In this document: positions 46,099 through 54,492 of the stretch, one piece after another | How positions within the stretch are numbered: the stretch's first letter is position 1 | Layout: each line of letters starts with the position of its first letter | Assembly: GCA_964570865.1 (NCBI GenBank) | Contig: CAZMZM010000008.1 | Coordinates: 1 to 58,850, forward strand | DNA from: WGAL01 sp964570865 | GTDB taxonomy: Bacteria > Bacteroidota > Ignavibacteria > Ignavibacteriales > Melioribacteraceae | DNA length: 58,850 bases | Reading direction: 5' to 3' | Position numbers and translations under genes: made by a program | Notes under the pieces: generated by a model | Database searches by the model: none | The model's input: only the letters and a program-made list of their open reading frames with translations | Told to the model about the DNA's origin: nothing

Positions 46099-47290
46099 TT
46101 CTTAACTGTCTCCTTTTGATATTTGCGTTTATGAAAATCTTGTCAATAATCGGAGCAAAAACGTTTCCGAATAATATTGCCAGCATCATCCCTTCCGGAA
46201 ATGCGGGATTAACAACGCGGACGAGAATAACCATAACACCAATCAGCAAGCCGTACCATAACTGTCCTTGCTTTGTTACAGCTGCAGTTACAGGGTCGGT
46301 AGCCATAAATACTGTTCCAAAAGCAAATCCGCCGAGGACAAAATGCCAGAGAGGAGTAACTTCAAACATCGGGTTGGTTGAACTTCCGATTAAATTAAAG
46401 GTTAGGGACATCGCAACCATTCCGATTAGAATGCTTAACATTATCCTCCATGAACCTACTCCGGTGTAAATTAAAAATGCAGCTCCAATTAATATTGCCA
46501 ACGTTGATGTTTCACCCATGGAACCGGGAATCAATCCGACAAAAGCATCCCACCATGAAACCGACGCATGAGCCAGTCCACCTTCCGCAAGCTTCGCCAG
46601 AGGTGTTGCCTTGCTTAAACCGTCAACTGCAACCCAAACCTTATCGCCGGAAATCGCAGCAGGATAAGCGAAAAACAAAAACGCCCTTCCGACTAAAGCA
46701 GGGTTCAAAACATTCATCCCTACTCCGCCAAATACTTCTTTACCGAAAACCACTCCGAAAGAAATACCAAGCGCTACTTCCCAATAAGGCATTGTGGGAG
46801 GAATAATCAGCGGGAAAAGTAAACTGGTAACAAAAAATCCTTCGTTTATTTCATGTCCTCTGATAATGGCAAATAGTACTTCCCAAAATCCTCCGGCAAC
46901 CAATGTTACCAAATACAAAGGAAGAAAATGAAATGCTCCGAGTAAAATGTTACTCCAAAAGTTTGAAGGATTAAAAGGCAAACCCAACCAGGCTAATAAC
47001 GAGCCTTGCCATGTTCCAGGCGAAGTTGCACCGGCAACTGATGAAAAAGTAAGATTTGCCTGATAACCGGTATTATATAACGCCATAAAAACAGCCGGTA
47101 ATAATGCAATCACAACCGTTGTCATGGTTTTCTTTAAATCAATAGCATCACGGACAAAAGTAGGAGATTTTGCATTCTCATTGCCCGAATAAAGGAGAGA
47201 TTCAACAGCTTCAAAAAGAGGAAAATATTTTTTCAGTTTCCCTTCTTTGAACTCTTTCTCATGTTTATCAAAAAAACTACGTAAGCTCAC
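46088..47290 (-). CDS. nqrB: Na+-translocating NADH:quinone reductase subunit B
   Basis: 400 residues, about ten transmembrane helices; the main sodium-pumping and quinone-linked subunit. VDGLSKATPLAKL contains the FMN-accepting threonine (T229). GHEINEGFFVTSLLFPLI and GKEVFGGVGMNVLNPALVGRAF are conserved. A one-base overlap with nqrA (stop/start at 47290) shows coupling. Confidence 0.95.
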   Translation of the reverse strand: MSLRSFFDKHEKEFKEGKLKKYFPLFEAVESLLYSGNENAKSPTFVRDAIDLKKTMTTVVIALLPAVFMALYNTGYQANLTFSSVAGATSPGTWQGSLLAWLGLPFNPSNFWSNILLGAFHFLPLYLVTLVAGGFWEVLFAIIRGHEINEGFFVTSLLFPLIIPPTMPYWEVALGISFGVVFGKEVFGGVGMNVLNPALVGRAFLFFAYPAAISGDKVWVAVDGLSKATPLAKLAEGGLAHASVSWWDAFVGLIPGSMGETSTLAILIGAAFLIYTGVGSWRIMLSILIGMVAMSLTFNLIGSSTNPMFEVTPLWHFVLGGFAFGTVFMATDPVTAAVTKQGQLWYGLLIGVMVILVRVVNPAFPEGMMLAILFGNVFAPIIDKIFINANIKRRQLRNVV

Positions 47291-48645
47291 TATCCTTCCT
47301 TTTCAATGTTAGTTAATAAATTTCTTAAATTAACTCCGTGTTCAATCTTGGACTGACAAACAAAGGTGCAAAGCGCTAAATCTTCTTCGTCAAGTTCCAA
47401 AGCGCCTAACTTTTCAGCTTCTTCAATATCTCCGACAGCTAACATTCTCAGTAAAAATGTCGGTAAAATATCGAGCGGCATTACGGATTCGTAACTTCCA
47501 ATCGGGACAATTGCTCTGCGTCCGCCATTTAAAGCCATAGTTAAATTGAATTTCTTATTCGGTGTTAAAGCGGAAAGCATAATGTTTTTTACCGAAAATT
47601 GTTTCGGTGTAGGTATAGCCCAACCGAGAAAATGTTTTTCACGTTCTTCTTTTAACAACGAAATCTGTCTGTGAAAACGTCCCAAAAAGTCAACTTCATT
47701 TTCAGCGATTCGTCCGTTAAGCACTGACCCCGAAATTACCTTTACTTCTTCTCCGGAAAATTCATCTTTAGCTAATTCGCTGACGCAAGCACCCATATGC
47801 GTTTTAACCAGTCTCGGATTTTTTGCCATCGGACCTGCAATTGAAATAACGCGTGATGTATCTAATTTTCCTGTTAAAAATAAAGCACCGATAGCCGCAA
47901 CATCCTCAGCGTCAATATACCAAACGGTTTTGTTCGCTCCTACAGGATCAATAAAATGAATATGAGTGCCTGCAAGTCCGGCAGGGTGCGGACCGGAAAA
48001 CCGGTAACCTTTTACTTTATCACTTTCATTAATTACAAATTCGTCATTAGAAGATTTTACAATATTGATATTACCGTCGGTTAATTTTTCGATTACCTTC
48101 ACACCGGCATTAAAATTTTCCTCCTTTCCTTCAAGCACTAAAGTCATTGAAGGTGCATGCGGATTAGTATCCATCATGTTAACGAAAATAGAATGGGGTG
48201 TAGTTTCGGGATCGGCTATTTTAGAAAAAGGACGAGTTTTAAAAGCAACCCATAAACCTGAAGACAAAATTTGAGATTTTATTTTTTCCTTATCGAGATT
48301 ATTTAACTGCTCTGATGAAAATGAGTCGAATATGATTTCATCATTACCTTCCTGCTCGATAATCATGGAAAGAAATTTTCTTTTGGCTCCCCTGTTTAGT
48401 GAAACTACTTTTCCGGAAACGGGAGAAGTGAAATTAACCGAAGGATATTTTTTAGCTGTAAAAAGAGGCTCTCCTTTTTTTACGGTATCGCCTTCCTTCT
48501 TGATTAATGTAGGTTTCATACCTACAAAATCATCACCAACAACTGCAAACATACGACAAAGTTTTTCGTCAGTAATCTTCTGTGTCGGTGCGCCGGCAAG
48601 GGGAATATCCAACCCCTTTTTAATTTTATATTCTTGCATGGGCAT
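47290..48645 (-). CDS. nqrA: Na+-translocating NADH:quinone reductase subunit A
   Basis: 451 residues from ATG 48645 (MPMQEYKIKKGLDIPL); ATG 48639 is equally possible and a farther upstream in-frame start (48672) is unlikely because it adds only a hydrophobic, non-conserved stretch. Motifs: LDIPLAGAPTQ, GMKPTLIKKEGDTVKKGEPLF (biotinyl-like hammerhead), HPAGLAGTHIHFIDPVG and GSYESVMPLDILP. First gene of the nqr operon. Its leader contains the 48740-48790 hairpin. No strong Shine-Dalgarno. Confidence 0.93.
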   Translation of the reverse strand: MPMQEYKIKKGLDIPLAGAPTQKITDEKLCRMFAVVGDDFVGMKPTLIKKEGDTVKKGEPLFTAKKYPSVNFTSPVSGKVVSLNRGAKRKFLSMIIEQEGNDEIIFDSFSSEQLNNLDKEKIKSQILSSGLWVAFKTRPFSKIADPETTPHSIFVNMMDTNPHAPSMTLVLEGKEENFNAGVKVIEKLTDGNINIVKSSNDEFVINESDKVKGYRFSGPHPAGLAGTHIHFIDPVGANKTVWYIDAEDVAAIGALFLTGKLDTSRVISIAGPMAKNPRLVKTHMGACVSELAKDEFSGEEVKVISGSVLNGRIAENEVDFLGRFHRQISLLKEEREKHFLGWAIPTPKQFSVKNIMLSALTPNKKFNLTMALNGGRRAIVPIGSYESVMPLDILPTFLLRMLAVGDIEEAEKLGALELDEEDLALCTFVCQSKIEHGVNLRNLLTNIEKEG

Positions 48646-48739
48646 TTTAATTATTATTAAGATAAAGAGCAAAAATATTAAAATTAAGGCTTATAGTCTA
48701 TTAAAAAAAATAATTCTAATATATTCAAAAAAAATATTA

Positions 48740-48790
48740 CTACGAAGTTTAATCTGCTATAAGCTTAGTTCCCCTTTGTTTTCTTCGTAG
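48740..48790 (-). terminator. Hairpin between a lipoprotein gene and nqrA
   Basis: CTACGAAG (48740-48747) and CTTCGTAG (48783-48790) pair over 8 bp with a 35-base loop. On the minus strand the stem is followed within a few bases by a run of eight T. It could end the lipoprotein transcript or act as a leader attenuator for nqrA. The long loop lowers confidence. Confidence 0.4.
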
Positions 48791-48905
48791 GTAAAAAAAA
48801 TAATCTTATCACGAAAAATATCAACTAACGATTTCGAATTTCATCATTATTTCCGATACTTTCGGCAAAATGCGTTATACGTTTGTTTTGTTGGTAGCGC
48901 AATTT

Positions 48906-49769
48906 TTATTTAGGTATCCCATCCCATATTTCAACATCATCAATCCATTGATGTTTCGGATTAGCATCTCCGTAGATTTGCGTTAAAATAATAAAATCAA
49001 TTGGTTTTGAATTTAAAGTAGTCGGTCCGGAATGCTCCCCTATTGTTTGTCCGTTAATTTTCCATAATGCTCTGCCGTCGGCTCCTTCACTCCAATGCCA
49101 GTAGAATTCGGTTAAAAACCATTCATTGATCGGAACAGGAACGGTTTTGTTATCAATTTCCCAAATAGGATGTTCAGGATCTCTGTCACCTTGCCAATGC
49201 CAATAAGGAATTCCGTCAATGTCTGTATATATAAACGCAATTAATCTGAATCCGTTGTTATCCGCATAATCTTTCGTCTTATATTCAAAAATTACCCGCC
49301 ACATATCAGATTGGAATAAACCGGCACTATCCATTTTTATCCAATACCTAACGTATAAATCTTTTGTCCCTTCTTGAATGTTAAGAATTTCGTATGGGCA
49401 TTGAGTTACTCCTAAATCGTAGTTTTCGATGCTATATAATGCTTTGGTTGTATCTCCGTTATGTCCGATTACAGTTTGTATTTCACTGTAAACCGCTTTA
49501 TGATTATCATCATCAATGTAGTGTAGTGCGCTTTCACTTGCACCCAAAATATTAATAGGCCAAGAAAAACCTGTTTCGTTGTCAGTACCTTTTATATATC
49601 TAAAATCTTCATTATCAGGATAGGCTGTACTATCAATGTAAACTCCGCTTTCAAAACCCGATTTAAACAAAAGGGTCGGATTTTCATCTGTTTCGTTTGG
49701 TAATTCCTTTTGGCAGGAAATAGTCGCTAATAGAATTCCGATGATTAATATAACGATACTCTTCTTCAT
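48906..49769 (-). CDS. Surface lipoprotein with a jelly-roll, polysaccharide-lyase-like domain
   Basis: 287 residues. Lipobox ATISC (about 15-19). The rest is beta-rich with many aromatics: YVRYWIKMDSAG, GIPYWHWQGDRD, WFLTEFYWHWSEGADGRALWKINGQ and WIDDVEIWDG. This pattern is typical of concanavalin-like jelly rolls such as heparin-lyase-like or LamG domains. Active residues were not identified, so a sugar-binding or lyase role is only suggested. Monocistronic, followed by a hairpin. Confidence 0.65.
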   Translation of the reverse strand: MKKSIVILIIGILLATISCQKELPNETDENPTLLFKSGFESGVYIDSTAYPDNEDFRYIKGTDNETGFSWPINILGASESALHYIDDDNHKAVYSEIQTVIGHNGDTTKALYSIENYDLGVTQCPYEILNIQEGTKDLYVRYWIKMDSAGLFQSDMWRVIFEYKTKDYADNNGFRLIAFIYTDIDGIPYWHWQGDRDPEHPIWEIDNKTVPVPINEWFLTEFYWHWSEGADGRALWKINGQTIGEHSGPTTLNSKPIDFIILTQIYGDANPKHQWIDDVEIWDGIPK

Positions 49770-49897
49770 TTTTTCTCAGGCACCCGGATAAATTCAAAAA
49801 TAATTTACAAACACAACTTTTAGAGAAATTAAATTAGAAAATTACGATTTTGTGAAGTGATATTAATAAAAATTTCTTAAAAGTTCCGAAGGTAAAA

Positions 49898-50659
49898 ATG
49901 GAAGAAAACGGTTTTGTGAAAAGTGTTATCGGCAACAGAGTCGGACGAGTAATCTTTTATCATCCAAAAGGGAATTCACTTCCCGGCAGACTACTAATAG
50001 ATTTAAGAAAAACAATTCTTGATTTATCCGAAAACGAGAATGTAAAAGTAATTATTCTTGAAAGCGAAGGAAAAGCCTTCTGTGCCGGAGCCTCGTTTGA
50101 CGAACTTCTTACACTTACAACCGAAGAAGATTCCAAAGAATTTTTTCTCGGATTTGCCCGCGTAATAAATACGATGAGAAAATCACCCAAGTTAATTATC
50201 GCAAAAGTTCAAGGGAAAACCGTCGGTGGCGGAGTCGGTCTTGTTGCCGCTTCCGATTACGCAATTGCTTCCGCTGATGCTCAGGTAAGATTAAGCGAAC
50301 TTTCAATCGGGATAGCTCCGTTTGTTATTGGTCCGGCTGTTGTACGTAAAATCGGCAAATCCGCTTTTACGGAAATGAGCATTGATACCGAATGGAAATC
50401 CGCCGATTGGGCTTTACGGAAAAGCTTGTTTAACAAAGTTGTTGCCGATAAGGAAAAACTTAACATTGAAGTAAATGCCCTTTCAATAAAACTATCCGAA
50501 TACAGTTCCGTTGCAATGGAAAAATTAAAGAAAATTTCTTGGGAAGGAACTGAAGATTGGGATGTTCTGCTAACCGAACGAGCGGAAATGAGCGGTGATT
50601 TATCTTTGAGTAAGTTTACTAAAGAATTCTTGGAAAATTTCAGAAGATTGAAAAAATAA
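49898..50659 (+). CDS. Enoyl-CoA hydratase/isomerase family protein
   Basis: 253 residues of the crotonase fold. SEGKAFCAGASFDELL and GKTVGGGVGLVAASDYAIAS supply the two oxyanion-hole segments. LSELSIGIAPFVIGPAVVRKIG carries the glutamate at the usual catalytic position. Substrate unknown; it may belong to fatty acid, polyketide-like or amino acid degradation. Single gene, convergent with the orphan protein at 50667. Confidence 0.85.
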   Translation: MEENGFVKSVIGNRVGRVIFYHPKGNSLPGRLLIDLRKTILDLSENENVKVIILESEGKAFCAGASFDELLTLTTEEDSKEFFLGFARVINTMRKSPKLIIAKVQGKTVGGGVGLVAASDYAIASADAQVRLSELSIGIAPFVIGPAVVRKIGKSAFTEMSIDTEWKSADWALRKSLFNKVVADKEKLNIEVNALSIKLSEYSSVAMEKLKKISWEGTEDWDVLLTERAEMSGDLSLSKFTKEFLENFRRLKK

Positions 50660-50666
50660 AATTAAG

Positions 50667-51161
50667 TTACATTAAAACGCTAAGCAGGTGCCCCGGAAGT
50701 CTTACGGATTCATTTTCATATTTTTCCAATATCCTGTTTTCATGCGAATCTTCCTCAGCGGAATAATCGCTCCCGTTCGTACCGGAAACAATAAATCCGC
50801 CGCGAACTTCCTTAACATGTTTTTCGGCTTTCCAATTTTTTCCGGAAACGCTTTCACGCAGGTGATTAGGAATATTGTTAAAAAGAGTCTCATCAAAATT
50901 CTCTTTATAAACTCTGCTAATATCGGAATGATAAAATGAATCAGTGATGTATCGCGAAGTTTCGCTTTTCGATTGTTCGGCTATTACCTTTGATTCGGAA
51001 GAGATTTCAATACTGTCATGCTCTGAAAATTTAGAAGACGACTTTTTGTTATCCGGCGTATAACGGAAATCAGCCTTTATGCGCTCGACTTTTCTGAACT
51101 CGGGTAGATATTGAGGAGCTGTAGTTGCTATGATTGCGGTATTTATTTCTGCTACTCTCAT
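50667..51161 (-). CDS. Uncharacterised hydrophilic protein
   Basis: 164 residues, not recognised. Highly charged and serine-rich (SSSKFSEHDSIEISSES), no signal peptide or membrane helix, ending LPGHLLSVLM. Probably cytoplasmic and partly disordered. Its first 30 residues (MRVAEINTAIIATTA) are less polar. It lies alone, divergent from uvrA by 321 bases and 7 bases from the convergent crotonase-family gene. Confidence 0.6.
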   Translation of the reverse strand: MRVAEINTAIIATTAPQYLPEFRKVERIKADFRYTPDNKKSSSKFSEHDSIEISSESKVIAEQSKSETSRYITDSFYHSDISRVYKENFDETLFNNIPNHLRESVSGKNWKAEKHVKEVRGGFIVSGTNGSDYSAEEDSHENRILEKYENESVRLPGHLLSVLM

Positions 51162-51482
51162 TAATCCATTTTATTATTTGACGAAATATAACCACATATT
51201 TTCAAAAAAGAAATGATTTTCATCACATTTTATTATAAACTCCGGGAATTATTCGCAAATTCAACTGATGTTCAGTATATAAAAAATCAAACTTGGTTTC
51301 TAAAAAATTTCGTGTTTTGTTACTTTGCCGTTTAGGCATTTTTGACAAATAAGAATTTTAAAATTATTGTAAAATAGTTTCGCCAAACAATAATAGCATT
51401 ACAGAGTTTTTCGATTAGTAAAAACAAGCTATTATATAATAAAAATGATTAACTTTAACATTTTAAAATATTTCGATTTGAG
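51162..51482. other. Divergent intergenic region before uvrA
   Basis: 321 AT-rich bases. Besides the promoter at 51342-51370 nothing clear was found; no SOS-type or other operator could be named. Confidence 0.35.
51342..51370 (+). promoter_or_regulatory. Sigma70-like promoter, possibly for uvrA
   Basis: TTGACA (51342-51347), 17-base spacer, TATTGT (51365-51370). Predicted start about 106 bases before the uvrA ATG, leaving an AT-rich leader. Confidence 0.42.
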
Positions 51483-54239
51483 ATGCAAAATAAAAAGATA
51501 ATAATAAAAAATGCTAATGAGCATAACCTAAAAAATATAAGTTTCGAAATTCCACGGCGCAATTTGATTGTATTTACAGGCGTCAGCGGAAGCGGTAAAT
51601 CGTCCCTTGTTTTTGACACAATCTATGCCGAAGGTCAACGCCGATATGTGGAAAGTCTTTCCTCTTACGCCCGACAGTTTCTCGACAGAATGCACAAGGC
51701 TGATGTTGAATCAATTGAAGGTATTTGCCCCTCTGTGGCAATAGAGCAAAAAACTCCCTCTAAAAACCCTCGTTCTACCGTTGGAACAACAACCGAAATT
51801 TACGATTACCTAAAACTTTTATTTGCCCGAATCGGCAAAACATATTGTTTTAATTGCGGAAACGAAGTTAAGAAGGACACAACAAATACAATCATAAATT
51901 GGCTGAGCAAATTTGAAGAGGGAAAGAAGTTCTATCTTACTTTTCCGATGCAGATGCCGGAAAATTCCGATTTTAAGTTTGAGCTGGACTTATTAAAGAG
52001 AAAAGGTTTTTTCAGAATTTACCAAGGAGGTAAATTATTTAACTTAAACGAGAACCGTTCCGGATTAAAAGAGAATAAAAAATCGTATGTTGTTATCGAA
52101 AGATTTAAGACAGGGAAAGATTTAAGGGAAAAGATTTCCGAATCGATTGAAGCCGCTTTTAAAATCGGGGAAGGTTACGTTTCGGTAATTAATGCGGAGA
52201 CAAAAAAAGTAAAAAACTTTTCATCACATTTTGAGTGCTGCGGTATTGAGTATGTTGAGCCGGAACCCCGCTTCTTCTCTTTTAACAATCCTTTCGGTGC
52301 TTGTCCGGTTTGCCAAGGATTCGGAAGGGTAATAGGTTACGATGAGGATTTGATTATACCTAATCCCCGCTTAACCTTATCCGAAGGAGCGATTGCGCCG
52401 TGGAGAACGCCCAAGTTAAGTAAATACCAGCGCGAACTTGTCCGCATTGCCAAAACAAAGAAAATCCCTATCGATATTCCTTATGCGGAATTAAACGAAC
52501 TTCACAAAAAATTTATTTGGGACGGAGTGGATGGTTTTCCCGGCATAAACGGATTTTTCAAAATTCTCGAGCAAAAAACTTACAAAATGCATATCCGCGT
52601 TTTGCTTAGCAAATATAGGGGTTACACAAAATGCACTGCTTGTAAAGGCTCCAGACTAAGGCGTGAAGCGCTTCAGGTAAAAATAAATCATAAATCAATT
52701 GCGGATGTTGTTTCACTGCCGTTGGAAAAAGCAAAAGTTTTTTTTGATACTATAAAACTTAGTGATTACGAAGAAAAAGTAGCCGGACAAATTTTGGCCG
52801 AAATCCGGAAACGCTTATTATTTCTAAACAATGTCGGATTAGGTTATCTTACTTCGGACAGAATGAGTTCCACACTTTCAGGAGGAGAAACACAGAGGAT
52901 TAACCTTGCCACTTCACTCGGTTCCGCTTTGGTCGGAACGCTTTATGTTTTGGACGAACCGAGTATCGGACTTCACCCACGCGATAACGACAAACTGATT
53001 GCAATATTAAAATCGTTACGCGATTTAGGTAATACCGTTCTGGTTGTTGAACATGACCCCGAGATAATGAGAGAAGCGGATTTAATTTATGACATGGGAC
53101 CGCGCGCGGGAGTTCACGGAGGTGAAATAATTGCATCAGGGACTTATGATGAAATTATCAGAAACGAGAAATCATTGACCGGAAAATATTTGAGCGGCGA
53201 ACTTGAGATTCCCGTTCCTAAAATAAGAAGGAGAAAAGAAACGCCTGCAATCAAAATTATCGAAGCGGTTGAGAATAATCTGAAAGAAATAACCGTTGAC
53301 ATTCCGCTAAAAAAGTTTGTAGTAGTAACAGGCGTCAGCGGCTCGGGAAAAAGTACATTGATAAATGATGTACTATACGGTAATTTAATTAAACGCAAAG
53401 GCGGAAACCCTTCCAAAATCGGGAGCTGCAAAGCTATTGAAGGAGTTAATTTTATTGACGAAGTAATTATTGTTGATCAGTCCCCTATCGGAAAATCTCC
53501 GCGCTCCAACCCGATTAGCTACGTAAAAGGTTTTGACGCAATTCGAACTCTCTTTTCCGAAACTCCGCTTGCCCGTGCCAGAGGTTACAAGCCGGGCTTC
53601 TTTTCATTTAACGTACCGGGCGGCAGATGCGACGCCTGCAACGGCGAAGGATTTATTAAAGTTGAAATGCAATTTCTTGCCGATATTTATTTGGAGTGCG
53701 AAGACTGCGGCGGGACGAGGTTCAAAAAAGAAATCAGAGATGTGCGTTACCGAGGGAAAAATATCGTTGACGTTCTTGATATGACTATCAATCAGGCGCT
53801 GAAGTTCTTTGACGGAAATGCTAAAATCACCAAGTACCTTGAAAGTCTGTCAAACGTAGGTTTGGGATACTTAAAACTCGGACAGCCGTCCAACACATTA
53901 TCCGGAGGCGAAGCCCAACGCGTTAAACTTGCGGCGCATCTCGCATCCCAAAAGAAAAATAATCATACTTTATTTATTTTTGATGAACCGACTACCGGTC
54001 TCCATTTTCACGACATCAAAAAATTGCTGCATAGTTTTGACATGCTGCTCGAGACGAATAATTCGATTGTAATTATTGAACATAACCTCGATGTAATAAA
54101 AGTTGCCGACCATGTAATTGACCTTGGACCCGAAGCGGGAGAGAGAGGAGGAAGCATTGTGGCAATCGGGACTCCGGAAGAAATTACTAAAGCGGAAAAC
54201 TCACATACGGGAAAATATCTTAAGAAAGTTTTAAAATGA
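51483..54239 (+). CDS. uvrA: Excinuclease ABC subunit A (UvrA), possible UvrA-type paralogue
   Basis: 918 residues with two ABC cores: Walker A TGVSGSGKSSL and TGVSGSGKST, signatures LSGGETQRIN and LSGGEAQRVK, and Walker B LYVLDEPSIGLHP and LFIFDEPTTGLH. UvrA finds bulky DNA lesions and loads UvrB. A first zinc module is altered: HFECCGIEY (C252-C253) replaces the usual C-x2-C, while C274-x2-C277 remains. The second (CDACNGEGF ... CEDCGG) is intact. This pattern occurs in a UvrA paralogue group of Bacteroidota, so it may not be the only or the main UvrA of the cell. Confidence 0.9.
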   Translation: MQNKKIIIKNANEHNLKNISFEIPRRNLIVFTGVSGSGKSSLVFDTIYAEGQRRYVESLSSYARQFLDRMHKADVESIEGICPSVAIEQKTPSKNPRSTVGTTTEIYDYLKLLFARIGKTYCFNCGNEVKKDTTNTIINWLSKFEEGKKFYLTFPMQMPENSDFKFELDLLKRKGFFRIYQGGKLFNLNENRSGLKENKKSYVVIERFKTGKDLREKISESIEAAFKIGEGYVSVINAETKKVKNFSSHFECCGIEYVEPEPRFFSFNNPFGACPVCQGFGRVIGYDEDLIIPNPRLTLSEGAIAPWRTPKLSKYQRELVRIAKTKKIPIDIPYAELNELHKKFIWDGVDGFPGINGFFKILEQKTYKMHIRVLLSKYRGYTKCTACKGSRLRREALQVKINHKSIADVVSLPLEKAKVFFDTIKLSDYEEKVAGQILAEIRKRLLFLNNVGLGYLTSDRMSSTLSGGETQRINLATSLGSALVGTLYVLDEPSIGLHPRDNDKLIAILKSLRDLGNTVLVVEHDPEIMREADLIYDMGPRAGVHGGEIIASGTYDEIIRNEKSLTGKYLSGELEIPVPKIRRRKETPAIKIIEAVENNLKEITVDIPLKKFVVVTGVSGSGKSTLINDVLYGNLIKRKGGNPSKIGSCKAIEGVNFIDEVIIVDQSPIGKSPRSNPISYVKGFDAIRTLFSETPLARARGYKPGFFSFNVPGGRCDACNGEGFIKVEMQFLADIYLECEDCGGTRFKKEIRDVRYRGKNIVDVLDMTINQALKFFDGNAKITKYLESLSNVGLGYLKLGQPSNTLSGGEAQRVKLAAHLASQKKNNHTLFIFDEPTTGLHFHDIKKLLHSFDMLLETNNSIVIIEHNLDVIKVADHVIDLGPEAGERGGSIVAIGTPEEITKAENSHTGKYLKKVLK

Positions 54240-54492
54240 ACCGTGAATAGTGAAATGTCAACGATTAACGGATTTGACGGATAATTGGTCGGATAAATAT
54301 CTCGTGTTTCGAAAGTCATCAGAGAAGAAGTAGTAATCAATAAAAACAATTAGTGAAATGATTATTATCTTCATTCTATTTTTTTTTCATATTTGAATAT
54401 GCAAATTGTTTATCTTTAAGATTGTTGCAAATTTTGAAATAGAATTTTTTTTTTATTAATTGTTAGACTGTTTTAAAGAATTTAGAGAAATT

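Noticed and set aside
54460..54492. N-terminal extension of topoisomerase I from a TTG
   Set aside because: Eleven non-conserved residues precede MPNNLVIVESPAKAK, where the family begins.
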